Shown piece after piece: positions 38,549 to 51,500 of a stretch of DNA of 64,000 nt (its first letter is position 1; the number at the start of each line of letters is the position of its first letter). Source of the DNA: Eopsaltria australis. Taxonomy: Eukaryota; Chordata; Aves; Passeriformes; Petroicidae. The notes under the pieces were generated by a model. That model saw only the letters and a program-made list of their open reading frames with translations. It had not been told where the DNA came from and searched no databases. A program made the position numbers and the translations under genes. The stretch covers positions 3,183,470-3,247,469 of the forward strand of contig JAVTVJ010000132.1 in assembly GCA_034509425.1 (NCBI GenBank). Direction: 5' to 3'.

Positions 38549-39525
38549 GATCATAGAACCTTTCGGGTTGGAAGGGGACCTCTGAAGATCATCTAGTCAA
38601 ACCCCTCTGCTCCAAAAAGGATCGATTGCAGCAGGTTGTTCAAGGTTGTGGTTGGTTAAGTTTTGAGTATCTCCCAGAGTGGAGACTCCACAGCCTCCCA
38701 GGGCAATCTCTTCTAGTGTTCAACTATCCTCTCAATAAAACAATTTCTTTGATGTTTAAATGCAGATTTCTGTATTCAATTTCTGCTCATTGCCTCTTGC
38801 CTGTTCTGGATCTCTCTGGACCAGTCTTCTTTACTGGCTCCTTCAGGTACTTATATACATTGAGCAGATGTCCCCAGAGCTTTATCTTCTCTGAGCTGGA
38901 CAGTCCCAGCTGTCTTTGTCTCCTCGTGCAATTCCCTGCACTTGCTCCAATATTTCCATGTCACACCAGTGCTGTGGGGAGGGAAAGCATCACCTCCCTT
39001 GACCTGCAGAGAACAATCTCCTTCATGCCGCTCAGGCTGCTGCCAGCCTTCTTTACTTCAATGGTGTATTTCTGGCTCTCTATCCTTGATTGTGCTCAAC
39101 ATGATGTCCACCCAGAGCCCCAGATCTTTTCCTGCAAAGTTGCTTTCCAATAGCAATTGCCCCAAGCCTGCATTGGTGTATCAAGTTATTCCTTCCCAGG
39201 ACTGAGCACTTTCCTTTGGACTTCATTAAACTCTTGTTGACCTATTTCTCCAGCCTCTCAAGGTTCATCTGAATGAATCACAAACATCTTGTGTATCGCC
39301 CTTCCTGCTTGCTTGATGTAGTCTGCAAACTTTTGATCGGTGTTCTCTGTCCCATTACCAGGTCATAAATTGTAATGTTAAACAGTACTCGTCCCAGTAT
39401 CTGCTTCCTGGATATTCCACTAGTGACTGGCCTACAGCTGGAAATCCTTCTGCTTGCTCATCACTACCCTTTGACCTCAGCCTCTGCTTTTCAGTCCACA
39501 TCACAGTCCACTGATCTAATCAGTG
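38549..39525 (-). mobile_element. CR1 LINE 3' UTR, antisense, about 980 bp
   Basis: This is the longest antisense copy. It begins with the reversed terminus 'ggatcatagaacctttcggg', then 'ttggaaggggacctctgaag'. It continues through 'cagggcaatctcttctagtg', 'ggtcataaattgtaatgtta', 'ctagtgactggcctacagct' and 'cagtccactgatctaatc'. These blocks are in CR1 order, so nearly all of a CR1 3' UTR is kept in line. The 175-codon plus frame at 38626-39153 lies entirely within it and is an antisense shadow. Confidence 0.9.
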
Positions 39526-39562
39526 TTCTTTTCTAATCTTCCTTTTGCTGGTCGTATTTCAG

Positions 39563-39725
39563 TATTTCAGCTTGTGCTTCTTGCCTCCTGTCTCTTCTGG
39601 ATCTGAGTCAGTCTTCCTCGCTGCACCCATCAATATTTATATATGCTGAGGAGATTCCATGAGTACTTTTTTTCTGGGTAGACAGTCCCAGATCTCTCAG
39701 CATCTCTTAGTATCAGATGCCCTGT
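39563..39725 (-). mobile_element. Second CR1 fragment, antisense, in tandem
   Basis: After the first copy the reversed 3' UTR pattern starts over: 'cagcttgtgcttcttgcctc', 'tgtctcttctggatctgag', 'cagtcccagatctctcag'. The same region already appears at about 38784-38910, so this is a separate, more diverged insertion in the same orientation. Confidence 0.7.
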
Positions 39726-40034
39726 AGAAGCCCTTATTGTTGCTCTTCACACTTCTCACTTGGATTTGGCCTCAGACAGGCCTTTTGCTTTCCTAACCCC
39801 ATCTCTGCACCTTTGGTTAGTGTCTTTTTCTTCCTTCTGGATCACCTGTCCCTTCTTCTACTCCCTGAATACTTCCTTCTTCTGTCTCAGTCCAGTCAGG
39901 GACACCCTATTTACCCCTGGAGGCATCTTGCCACCTTTGACTGCTTGCTTGTCAAGATCCTTGAGCTTGGAGAGTGTAACCCTTGAAAAATCAATCATCT
40001 GTCCTAGGTTTGCCATGACTATATCCTATAGAAT
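39726..40034. other. Pyrimidine-rich stretch between LINE remnants
   Basis: The plus strand is rich in C and T and keeps two frames of about 90 codons open (39717-39986 and 39760-40047). It is probably part of the composite antisense LINE block, but I cannot match it to a specific LINE segment. Confidence 0.35.
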
Positions 40035-40160
40035 TCTTCCAAGCTGATTTCTGAACAAGCTGAAGTCTTGCCTGAAGCTCAGTGTTTGCAGTCTGCTTTC
40101 TTCCCTCTCAAGATCACGAACCCACTATCTCATGGTCACTGCACTGGAGGCTGGCTGTAG
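40035..40160 (-). mobile_element. Possible LINE endonuclease-region remnant, antisense
   Basis: The reverse complement of about 40105-40145 reads in one frame as S-D-H-E-I-V, resembling the 'SDHEMVEF' motif near the end of the CR1-type apurinic endonuclease domain. The plus-strand form 'actatctcatggtcactgca' is a familiar avian repeat motif. It lies in the same orientation as the two CR1 pieces to its left and could be the 5' part of one of them, or a different LINE. Confidence 0.5.
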
Positions 40161-42795
40161 CCTGGGCATGCCAAATGGGAGCGTGGTCTTTACAGAGAAG
40201 TTACAAATAGAGCCATAAAGACGTCTGAGCTAAAGCTTACTAAAAGTCAGTAAAATGAGTTTCATATTTGTTGTAGTCTGCTGCACTCCATGTCACATAT
40301 TCAAATCTGATCATAAATTGCATCTCTGTGGAGATTTTACTTACTTGTACTTATGCTGAGATTTCATTAATTCTAGATTATATATTTCAATTGATGTAAT
40401 CCATTGTGCCAGGCACTGGTGAACATAACACTGGTTTTGACAAAGGGTCATTTCATTTTTTAAATGTCTTATAGATACTGTGAACTCTGATTTTGGTAGC
40501 ACAAATGCAATTCACAAGTCTTTTCTGTCACAAATTGGTTTGACACTGAAGAAGGGAATTTATGCCTTGTGGGCGAGAAGAATCTTTCCTCCACTTTATG
40601 TACTTGTTTGTCCCTTAATACTCAGTTATTTCACTGACCACTAATGCAAGATGTACAGCAGGTTCCTTTCATTACATGACAACTACTTCTGGTTTGGAGG
40701 AAAAAGTACTGGAGCTTTTGAATTGTGTTGGAAGTTAACTACTGCTGTTACTGTGATCAATTAAAATGAAAAAAAAAAAATTGAAGATCTTCTTTCAGGC
40801 TATTAATGTTCTGTGTTCCACATGGTATTTTTTAACTAACTTGAATTAAGTTTTTTGAAGTATGTTTTGGCTTACTCTTTGTTAAGATAATGGTATTATT
40901 GTAGCCTTTTCCTTTCTGACATTTTTGGTGCCTCTGGAAGAAATGCATGTTCCTGTAGGCAGCTTTTCTTGAACAGAAGAAAGAACAGGTAGAAGGGTAC
41001 TCTGTTCTGTGTCTATGCCTTGTAAGACCTAAAAAGTGAAAAGTAGTTTTAATCTTTTTTTTTTACTTTTCCTTACCATTTTGTGTTTAAATGCTGAGAC
41101 TACTTGCAAGCATTAGAAGCACAATTAACACAGATAATTTAATGGAATGAAAGCATGTGGTAGGTCCTCTATAACACATTAGATGATATTCTGTGGCACT
41201 ATATCATGAAGCTCAATGTTGATGTGTGGTTCATTTACCCTGTCATATCTCTTAGGTGAGCATATCAAAACAAACAAAATGTGAGATATGAAAAACTAGA
41301 TTTCTGTAGAAATAGTTGCTGAATATTTTTTTTTATTTGGTGTTTCTTGAGTAAAATAATGAAGACAACACTCTTGGGCTTCACTTCACCTTTGAGATTT
41401 ACAGTCAATAGATTGAGAAGCATGGATGAAAATAATGCCAAGCCATGTTTTTTCTATCAGAGAATGGATTCAAAAAGATTCAGTGGTGTTTTACTGGTCA
41501 TATCTCAAGTAATGAACATGATTTAATAGGTGTTAATATATGGAAGTAAGTAGTGTGAAACACTTTGAGAGTTGTACTTGGTAAGCTAAGAAAATTTATC
41601 TAAAGTGAGTCTGTGATTTCTTGTCTTCTGTAAGAGTAGATCTTAACATTAATTTTCTGTTACTAGTGGAAAAGATTGTATCTTACTACAGTGTTGGAAA
41701 TCAGGATCTGCATGGCAAATTTCATTTCTTTTCAGTTAGTATCATTGCTTGTAATTGTGCACAACTGATTCTTTTCACTCTTGCCCCTAAGCAGGGCCTC
41801 TTGGCCCTTGTTTCTTGTATTTTAAAAGATAATGGGAATACATAGACTTAGTTAACAATAAATTCTTCTAAAGGCAGTGAAACTCTATCCAGTAATCTCC
41901 ACTGCAGCATTTTTAGTAGGAAGTGGTCTGTATGTATTAACTACTTTTAAATTTTCTTGCATCTTCTAGAATATTTGATTAACTTTCAGAGTATGGATGC
42001 TAATGCAGAGTGTCTTGTAAATCAGGTTCTTGCACTTAGACACACAGTGTGTTAGCATTGTTTCAGGCTATTTTTGTAGATGACAAAGTTTTGTATGAAC
42101 ATTTAAATTTTCTGAGCTAGGTTTTTGTGCTGCAAAAATGGCTAAAAACAGGCAGTGAAATTTCTCAAATGAAACATGACTTTGAATGGCAACATCTTTT
42201 TGAGTCAGTTTCTCAGAGAAAGGTTGTATTCTTTTACATCAGTTAAATGCTACTTCGTTCTTACAGAAGTTTGACTGAATTTAGCTTATAGCTCTACACT
42301 ACTGGTGATGCTCAGATGCTCAGATAAAACACCAGGAATTAAATAAGATGTTCCTACATTACAAAATCTGAGATCAGTAAGATGTCTTATCTAGCACTGC
42401 TGACGCTACATTTTGATACTTGGCATAATCTAATTTGTGTCTTTATAGCAGTGAGGAGCTTGAGGCAACCATTGAACTCATTCCAAAGCGAGTTCAGTGT
42501 ATATAAGCATCTTCATAAAATCTTCTCCTGCTTCAAACGTCCTTTTGAAACGTAGGCATCAATGAATTAGATGTAAGATCTGCTTTAGAAAACCCTAGAT
42601 CGTTTTCAAGGAGAGACATAGAACTTTTTTGAAAGATCATATTTCAGTGTTTCTCTCAAATGTTTTAGCACTCAAATTTACTTATGAAAGTAAGAAAACA
42701 ATTTGAAGTATCCTGGAAATACAGATTAAGTTCTTGTACCACCTGGCTTTCCTCTAAACAGGTTAAAACATTAGGCAATTTCCACCCAAAAAGTA
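40161..42795. other. AT-rich DNA, nothing recognised
   Basis: No exon or transposon is recognised. The frame at 41621-41845 (plus) is a chance frame. Confidence 0.5.
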
Positions 42796-43170
42796 ATAGA
42801 TGGGATTCATCCAAGAATACTCAGAGATCTGGATGATGTCATTGTGAGGCATCTCTCAATAATTTTTGAATGGTCTTGGGAATCTGGAGAGGCCCCAGCT
42901 GGAAGCTGGCCAACCTTGTCCCAGTTTTTAAGGAAGGCAAGAAATATGACCCTGGAAACTACAGGCCTATCAGTCTCACATCAGTGGCTGCTAAAATTGT
43001 GAAGAAGATTATTCTGGGAGATGCTGAAACATGTTTACAGACAATGTAGTCAGTGGTCACAGCCAGCATGGCTTCATGAGTGGAAAGTGTTGCTTGCCAA
43101 AGTTGTTGTCCTTATATGAAAGGTAACCCATGTAGTTGATCAAGGGTTGATGTAATCATATGGATTTAAT
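42796..43170 (+). mobile_element. CR1 reverse transcriptase fragment, sense, no 3' end
   Basis: Translated pieces on the plus strand give 'DGIHPRILRDLDDV', then 'NLVPVFKEGKKYDPGNYRPISLTSVAAKIVKKIIL', then 'SQHGFMSGKCCLPKLLSLYER'. These are consecutive N-terminal CR1 reverse transcriptase segments (fingers region up to motif A), joined across frameshifts and stops. The remaining RT and the 3' UTR are not found downstream. CR1 copies are normally 5'-truncated and keep their 3' end, so loss of the 3' part points to a later deletion or rearrangement. Confidence 0.88.
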
Positions 43171-46100
43171 ATTCCCTTCCTCAGGAGTTACGTGTGGGTT
43201 ATATAATACGGTAGAAAAGACATGGATTGACAAATACAAAAGAAGCTATTACTGTGGTAAAGGAAAAATCTTGTTTAATGGATGTTGCTTGTAACAACTG
43301 CCAAACAAAATGCTTGAATATCATGTGGTTTCTGCCAGTGTGCCACCTCTCTACGCTGTTGACATCTGCTGCAGGAAGGTGAGATGGCCCAGGAGATGCT
43401 TCTGGTCAGATGGGTCAGCCGTCTGTTCAAGGATTTCTGTAGTTTTCTTGGGCTTGGTTTTGGTGTGGACTATGCTGCCTTCTCCATCTCTCTTCCTGTG
43501 GAAGTTTCCTGGGACAGAGGTCATTTCCCAATACACAACAGGTGTATTTTCCTCCTCTTCTGAGGGGGGATGATTGTGGCTCCATTGAATTCATTTGGGT
43601 TTTATCCCATCGTGTCTGTTAGCTTGTTGTGGGAAGAGTGGGAAGGTCCCTGAGAGCTTTTGCTCTGTATGGTCTCATGAAATGTCAGTACTGTAGTATT
43701 TATATTCAACCTGATTTACGGTTTGTATGATACCACTAATGTGTATAACAAATTTTATTAGTATGGCAGAAATAGAATTTTCCCATCGTTACATCGTTTG
43801 TGTTCCTGAACAGAAGAGGTGTGTGATATTAAAGGATATGTGAGAGCAATATAAATGCACATTATTAGCTTCTGGCAGCCTTTGTATTCAACTAAAAAAT
43901 TTTATTACACTGTTAAAATAATATTTATTTTCCCAGTAGGTTCTGAATTGATCTGTAGTAATATTGTTTATTGCAAATATTTGCAGAATATTAAAGGTCT
44001 GTTTCTGTGCTAAGCAGATTTTGTTGATACACGAGGGTGATGTTTTTTTGATCATATTAAAATTCTCAATTTAATAGCCAGAAGCCTAGGAAGTGAACTT
44101 GAACTGCTGGTGCACTTGTTTTCAGAAGAAAACAATTAGTAGAAATATCGTATCCTACTCTGAGAGGGCTAGCGTTTCTCTCTGGGGTAGTTTAGTTGTC
44201 CAAAATGTATAGATGATTATATTAACTGGTAGAGGGCTACTGGGTTCAAACAGAAAATACTTGGATGCCTTCATTTCCTCCAATCCTAATCTTTACCATG
44301 GCATCTCACAGCCCAGCAGCAGGGGAAAAAAGCGTGCCTCTTTTGTCTTTAGAGGCATGCACTTGGTGCTTGCAGGGGATTCTGCATTCATGCTGGAATG
44401 CCTTTTCCTCAGGCTGCCTCATGTTTCTGGAGAAGCAGTAACATCTCTTGGATTTGAGTTATTTCTCTGTTTCCACAAAACATGCAGTGGAATAGAAATC
44501 ACAGGAGAATTACGCTATTCAGGAAATAATGGTATTGGAATTTCATATGTCCTTACCTCAATATAAACAACTCATATTCTGAATTCTATAAATAACTGAA
44601 CGCATTTAGGAATCTAAAGAAGCTGAATTCAAGTACCCAGACCATGCATTTTATGTTTTTTTGCAGTCTTAAGGAAAAGTGATATTTGATTCAAGAGGCT
44701 GTGACTGAATATCTGCATCAGTTAATTACTGTTATCAGTGCAGTAATTGGTGCTGTTGATCTTTACAGGCTTTATGTAAAACTCTGTAGTAAACTAGACA
44801 ATGCTAAAAAACCCCTTGAAATAGTTCTTCTTAGGGGGGAAGGGTAGCACCTCTTGTCTACAACAATTGTTTTGCCTTTCCATTGTCCCTTATGATACTC
44901 TAAAAATCTCATCACTTGAATATTGTTCTTTTTTGGCAACAAGAGTCAGGCAGTTAATTAAAACGAGTAATGTGTATGAGGATTTATCCAATTTATGTTT
45001 TCCAATAAATGTAATCTCATGTCTCTCTGCTTTTTCTCAGAGATATCACATCTTATGATTTTAGTGACCCAAAATTTTATTTCTGCATTCCAGTGAAGTC
45101 CGTAAAAATACAGTAACACAAAAGAACAAAAATTTTCTTTACTATATTTCGAATTATATACTAAAAGTAATGTATTCTGATTATGTCAGTTCTTAATCTA
45201 TTTTGTTCTTTACAAATGAATTTGGATTAGTTTCAGTAGAATATCTGAATCTTACTTATGAATTTCAGCTAAGTTGCTATAATTTAAAAATGTCTGGTCA
45301 GCAAGAAGGATGTGAAAGAATACTAATTTAATAAATCTGTTCTAATTCTGTGTAGGGAAATTGAGTGGTGGGGATTCAAAAGATAAGAACAAGTAGAACT
45401 AATTGCCAGCTAACCTTTATTCCCTACTCCTTTAGAAAGTTTCTTTCTATAGAAGAGATAATTGAGGGATCACCTCCCTCCTACTAGGAGTGGCAAAATG
45501 TCCTAGAATAACAAATATCAGAGTCTGTGCTGTAAAGATTCCACTTTTATCTGGTGTTTCTAGATTTAGCTACAAACCATTCTTTGTCATGTAAACAATC
45601 TTCACAGGAAAAAGAGACCATCAAATAAAACTTAAGAAAAATACCTTCTTCAGACTTGTTAGTACATGCTACATAGTTAATCCTATATTAATTTGAGTTG
45701 CATAAAGTCAGCTCAGATTTAGAATTTTTAACCTCTCATTAAATAGTGTTTTCAACAGAAATTATTATTTGGTCCTGAGTTTATAGGGTGTTAATTATAT
45801 TACAGTAATTAATTTTACCTCCCTTTGTGACAAAGACCCTGAAGTACGTGCCTGCATAGCAATACATGTGCTGAGTCTTTTGTATATGCCGTGGCAGAAG
45901 TGTCCTCTCCCTCCCAAAAAGAGAAATTATATCTGTGCTTTAGATACATCTGCTACAGCTACCATTAAGCTGTCTGCTTTTATACTCTTTGGGAAGCTTT
46001 TCTGCAAAGTTTATAGTTAGAATTTTTAAATATCAATTAAAATAGATATTTTTAATATCTGTTTATTTCAAACAACTATTTTATGTGTTTATTTACTCCT

Positions 46101-46618
46101 TTTTACTTCAGAAACTCTACCAGTGACTGCAGTGGAAAAGACTGCCTGAAGGCTTACCAGTTTGTTAGGTACAGCCTTACTCAAGCTGCAGTGCAGAACT
46201 GCATCTCTGCAGGGGATCTCAGGGGGAGACTTTGCAAGGTATCAGAAATCAGCAGAAGCTTCTGCAGTGTGGAGAAGGGTGAGCACCAAGGAGGCACAGC
46301 CTGTGTGGCTGGAGAAAATTGTTCTGGTAATCTGTTCAATTGTCCGGTAATTACAACCATTTGCTGTCAGTTACTCTGCTGTTTACCCTCATGGTTCACA
46401 TGGCTCTGGCATGAATCTCTTCCAAGACTGTGCAGCCTTACTCTGAGAGATATATACCTTCCTTTTTTTGGTAACTTTGGCTACTAGACTTGATGTAGAT
46501 GTTTCTAAACCTTTTAAAATAACTTACAAGTCCCTAGGTTCTGTAGCAGGCAGGTTCTGAAGGGTCTAAATTTGGGTTCCCGACAAACATTGATTGTGTT
46601 GCTGTTGCAGTTCTAAAC
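43171..46618. other. AT-rich DNA with a GC-richer patch and open frames
   Basis: A GC-richer patch at about 43310-43600 carries overlapping frames on both strands (87 and 61 codons). A 117-codon plus frame lies at 44213-44566 and a 134-codon plus frame at 46083-46487. None has a recognisable domain. Confidence 0.45.
46083..46487 (+). other. 134-codon open frame next to a splice-acceptor-like site
   Basis: The frame runs through a pyrimidine-rich tract ending in CAG at about 46112 ('ctcctttttacttcag'). The open part after that AG encodes a cysteine-rich peptide (start 'NSTSDCSGKDCLKAYQFVRY') without a domain I recognise. It could be a terminal exon of the upstream gene, a decayed LTR element or chance. 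I see no poly(A) signal close behind that would support a terminal exon. Confidence 0.2.
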
Positions 46619-46905
46619 ATTGGTGGAGATGAAACAAAAGGGTGATCTGGTAGCTGCCTCCAGGTATTTGAGGGGCAATTACAAATTTGATGCAGACAAA
46701 ATCACCTTAGTTCTACCAGGTATTATAACAAGGGTGCAAAATGGAGCTGGGGTTGTTTGGCTTAGGAGTAGGGAAGAAGATTCCCTTTGGAGGATGGGGT
46801 ACTGCAGCATGAGAGCAGGTTGTTTAAAGGCTATAAAACCCCTTTCCAGGAAGGATTTTCAAGACTCAGATAGACAAAGCAACACCTGAATTGGTGACTT
46901 GATGC
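46619..46905 (+). mobile_element. Old CR1-like 3' UTR fragment, sense
   Basis: Landmarks are 'tctggtagctgcctccaggt', 'atttgaggggcaattacaaa' and 'gattttcaagactcagatag' with 'acaaagcaacacc'. The last resembles the CR1 segment that reads 'ggttttcaagactcagctgg' in better copies. Divergence is high and the 3' terminus is not found, so the family call is moderate. Confidence 0.6.
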
Positions 46906-48560
46906 AGGTTACTCTCCCACTTAAAGCTCAACATCATACAGGGCACCTCCAAAGGTTTTTATTGACACAGTCCTGTGTCTTATCTGTGGTGTGGATCAGC
47001 CAGACTCCAGCCATGTGGTCACTCAGTTCAGCCTATTCCTCAGGGGCCTCCCATGGGAAGGAGTGGGCTCAGCATGGTCATTCTGCTTCTAAACCATGTA
47101 TTCCCAGATGCTCCTATATCAGACCTGATTTATAGAGGCTTACAATGTTTCCAGTGGAAAATTAGTTCAATTCACTATTTTGTTCAATTTGCTAGTGGCC
47201 TGGTCTGACTTTCCCTTGGTTGCTACTGCCTGAGCAGTAACAGAAATTTATGGGTAAGGCACTACTGGGCTTGTAGTTTCAGAGAGGCCATCTGTAGAAA
47301 CATGATGCAATTACATATGGGGAGGGGTGAAAAATACCATTCTTAAATATAATTTGCTCTGTCTCTTGGTTGCTGGCAATTTATATTTTGAGTAAAATAT
47401 CCTTTACATGCTTAGCAAACTGCAATTACTGAAGAATCCATTTACCAAACCAGTAACATGTAGACGTAAAGAGCAGACAGGTAAAGAGAAGGCATCAGGA
47501 AGAGACTCATGTTTATTTTACAGTTGAGTGTGTATGGGCAGAGCAGTCAAGTTATGGCTTGTGTTTACATCAGCAAAATCCCTGAACTAGAATAGAAAAT
47601 GATAAAAAACCAAATCTAATGGGGTAAAAAAAAAGTATTTTAATAAGAAATTGGTTTTGCAAGGTCTAAATAGTCTTTAAATCTCAAGGACCTATCTGTG
47701 TGTGCTTTTGTGGAATCCATATCTACTGGTGTGCAGTACTTTATTCTAAGGTTGGGCAGGGGAACTGAGAGCAGGAAGGTTTCATGTGCTACTGCAGAGG
47801 GTTATGAGATCATTTGATCGTCTGGAGGAATATACTTCTAATAGTGAAAACATGTGTTTCTCAAAAGAATGTAACTTTTTTCAGCCATTCTTCCATTTCT
47901 TATCCAAATTCATGGACTGTTCACCCTCTCAGAGCCCACTTTTTGATTTGCATATGCAATGGTGTATACCCCTGACTACTGAGCAATAACTCCTCTGAAT
48001 AACAGATAAATATAGAAGGGCTTCAGGCATTCAGTAAAATACACTTCATTTTATGCTGAAGGAAAAAACTTAATCCTTGGCAACTTGCATGGTTCTAACA
48101 GATAAAATTAAACTACTGAAACATGAAAACCTGCTGTATTAAGAGCAGCCCTTAAATATTATTTTCTTCAACAGTATTTTCATGTGGAAAATGATACATT
48201 TAGCACCTGCTTATGTGTGCAATTGCTGACCTAGTAATTGATTGCTTGAACTATAGGTTTATAAACAGATATATGTTTTAGTTGCACAAGTATATTAGCT
48301 GGCTCTCTTAAGTATTAAAAAATTATTCAAGTAAATAGAAATAGATATTTTTGTTACTTTGTCTTTCTTTGAAGACAAAACATGACTGCTTTAAAAGTGA
48401 AATATGCGTATTTAAGTGATTGAGAACAATAATCTCTTTAAAAAGATTATTTTTTTTTTCCTTGCAGACCTACCTCTCAGTGAATTAATGAGATTTTGGT
48501 AGATTTTCTCTGTGTAGAACTAGGTTTCTCATGAGTCCTTTATTCCTAGTTCAAATGAAT
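46906..48560. other. AT-rich DNA, nothing recognised
   Basis: Overlapping plus frames near 46899-47208 lie in a slightly GC-richer patch and may be unrecognised repeat. No exon is supported. Confidence 0.45.
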
Positions 48561-48561
48561 A

Positions 48562-48564
<3 letters not shown>

Positions 48565-48593
<29 letters not shown>
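48565..48593. repeat. Poly-T run of 29
   Basis: Twenty-nine T residues are uninterrupted. It could be a reversed retrotransposon tail, but no element is recognised to its right on the minus strand and CR1 elements do not end in poly(A). A simple homopolymer expansion is likely. Confidence 0.9.
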
Positions 48594-48597
<4 letters not shown>

Positions 48598-51500
48598 TGG
48601 TACATTGCTCCTTTAATCGAATTATTAAAAGAAATAAGAGGGCCAAAATCCATACAGCAAACACTATTTATGTTCAGCAGACAGTGTAGAGAAATTAAGT
48701 TCTGGATACTTGTGGATTTAGAGAAATATGTAGGTGTCCATCTTCACTTGAAATTTGCCATTCTGCTTGTCAGATTCTGGTTACAAACTATGTATTTTAT
48801 CATTTTTCCCCACATAAGTGGTTGACAGTGAAAAAGGATGTTCTTATATTAATTTATTTCAAAGAAATAGTAGAGATGTTTATCTCCCATTACTGATATC
48901 TTTTTTCCAGGAGTCTTGCCTGTTGTCAGGCCTTTCCAGTAGGATTTCGGAATGAATAAGTGTTATTAGTAAGGAAATGTGATGTCCTGTCTCTTTGTCA
49001 AGACGTATTTTATCACACTTAATGTGGCTGATTGACTCACAAATAGATACCTGGCTAAAAGGTGAATTAGTTCAGAAGACACAGGTGGTAAAGAGGGTGT
49101 AGGAAGAGAACCTTGATTATGAAAGTATCCCCACTTTAAGCAATAAAACCCAAAAGTGAACCTGATATGTAAATCTGGTTGTTACTGGAGATTCAAGTTG
49201 GAAGTAGTTGCTGGAAGTGCTCTGGGGTTCGTGTTGCAGGCAGAACAGTTGCCAAGCTTTGAACATTGGCAGAAGAAAGTATGTCTGGCCAGAGGTTGAT
49301 GTGCATCCAGCTAAGTACAGTTATAGGACATCTAACAGAGCTCCAGTGTTAAAAGTGGCCCAGCAGGATTATTGGAAGTCTGTGGTGTCATTTTCTGTGT
49401 TTGCTCTGCCCGCAGACCAGCTATTTGCAGTCCCACAGCTGCTGGTTCCAGACCAGGAGCCCTATTCAGGTAGCAGACTCATACCTATATCACAAGAAAT
49501 ATTTCCATGGTCTGTCACTACAGGCTTGTCTTACCTTACTTAGCTTCCTGACAAGGCTTGTCAGGCCTACTTTGCACTTTCCTTATGCTTACCTGAGGCT
49601 CTGTTACAGCTCTTCAACTGTAATAGCAATTGCATAGTGACCAAGAAATTGTTTGCTTATCTGTTTTGATTTTAGTTTAGTATTGTAGTGTTGTATATTG
49701 ATAAGCCATTTTTTCCCACAGACTCTCATGCACTTCTATGACTAATAGTATAATAAGTTGCAAACTCCGTGTAAGATGAACTATGACCATAGAAAAAAGG
49801 TATAGCTCAGAGGACCAGAGGCACAGAGTGACAGCAAAGGAATTAAGTTGTGAGCACAGAAGATAACACACACATATCCTAGAGCTATAAACAGCTCAGA
49901 AGTGTTCAGTTACTGATCACGGAGGGATTGAATTCTTTGGAATGAGGTAAAATTGCTTTTAGGAATTCAAAAAAGAAAAGCATCCAGGATATAAAATATA
50001 ATAAAGCATACCATTATATTAAAGTTAAATGGTATGTGGAATTGCAGACCAAGGAAGTAAAAAGGATTTTTTCCCTCATCTCTAAGTGCTTCATAATCTC
50101 AGTTTTCTTCTGTTTGGGTTGGTTGTAGTAAATTTCTTTCTCTGTGGAAAAAGACAGCAGGAAAGTTGGCTGTGCAATGAGATGCTTGAAAAAATTCCAA
50201 GGCAGAAGCTCAGACTTGGCTTAACTTTGGCACAGCTATGGAGGAATGTGCCTAGATATAACAATTAAGGAGAATCTGAGCATGAGAGTACAGTTTCTCA
50301 TTGTTTTATTTGGAATGAAGGTGAAATTAAGTTTTCCTGACCAGTTCCTTTAATTAAGCTAATTTACATCCTGGCCCCATAGAGAGTTGCATTGAAATAA
50401 CTTGAAGAGGTTGCAATTTGGGGGGCTGGAGAGCTGATTTGGATTCTTACATTGCCTTTGCCACCAAACAGGGTTTAATTAAATCTTGGAGTCTTGTTTA
50501 CCCAAGTGTCCCATTGCAGTGCCTGGAAAGAGTGCTTTTGAAATGCATATGTATTCATGTTACTTTTTCACCATCCCGCATTCACATAGGGCGCAACACC
50601 ACCATGTTCTTTCCAACTCTTTTTTGCTAATTATCTATCAGTTTTGTTTTTTTCTGCCTTGTGTGCTAACATTAACATAATTAATTAATTTATGAATGGT
50701 ATGATCATAATTTCAGGATATATTCATAAATTGTAACCTACTTATTTATTAACAAAACCTTATGAAAAGACTTGTTAAAAAACATTCTTGCAATATTCCA
50801 TCTAGTCTCTCCTTTTTTTCTTCAGATTCCTTTAGGCACTTCTATCAAAGGCTGAGAAACAAAATATTGTTAGCAAATGAGAAGGCATTGAAAGCAAAAT
50901 GTTTCGGCTTTTTGTAAGGGTAGTTTTTGGTCCCAGTCATTGTAAAAGTCAGTGTGTTAGAAAAGCCCAAATAATTTGTGCAGCAGTTATGTATAGTTAC
51001 CTTTAATAATTGAATTGCCAATAATTTTTAAATTTGCATGATGTGCTTTCTGCCTTAGAGCAACTGACTTAAAAGTAGTGTTGCTTTAGTGTGCTAGTAT
51101 ATGGTCTAAAGAGATTTCAAGTTGGAGATAGTCATAACCTATTTTTTTCTCAAAAATCAAGTGTTGGAGTATTAGAAAGCATTCTGATAAACAGTTGATA
51201 TTGTGCAGTCACATTTGTCTTCACTAAATTCAGTAAAATATAGGTATGTATTTATATGTGGCCATGTGTTTATATAAATCTGGATGACTGGCAGGACTAG
51301 CAATCATCGGTGTAATTTACAAGCATCTTCTCTATTGCTACCTCAGGATATTAAGAACAGGGCAAGCATTTGTGGTAATTCCTCTATAAGGGAGGTGGAC
51401 CTGGACTCAGATAGAAGGACTATGCAGTGAGATAATATGTAACAAAGACATTGAAAAGATGTGCAGTGGAGACGGTGAGAGCTTGCAGGGTATGGAAAAT

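Noticed and set aside
38626..39153. 175-codon plus-strand open frame
   Set aside because: Lies wholly within a CR1 3' UTR in antisense. The order of CR1 landmarks explains the sequence.
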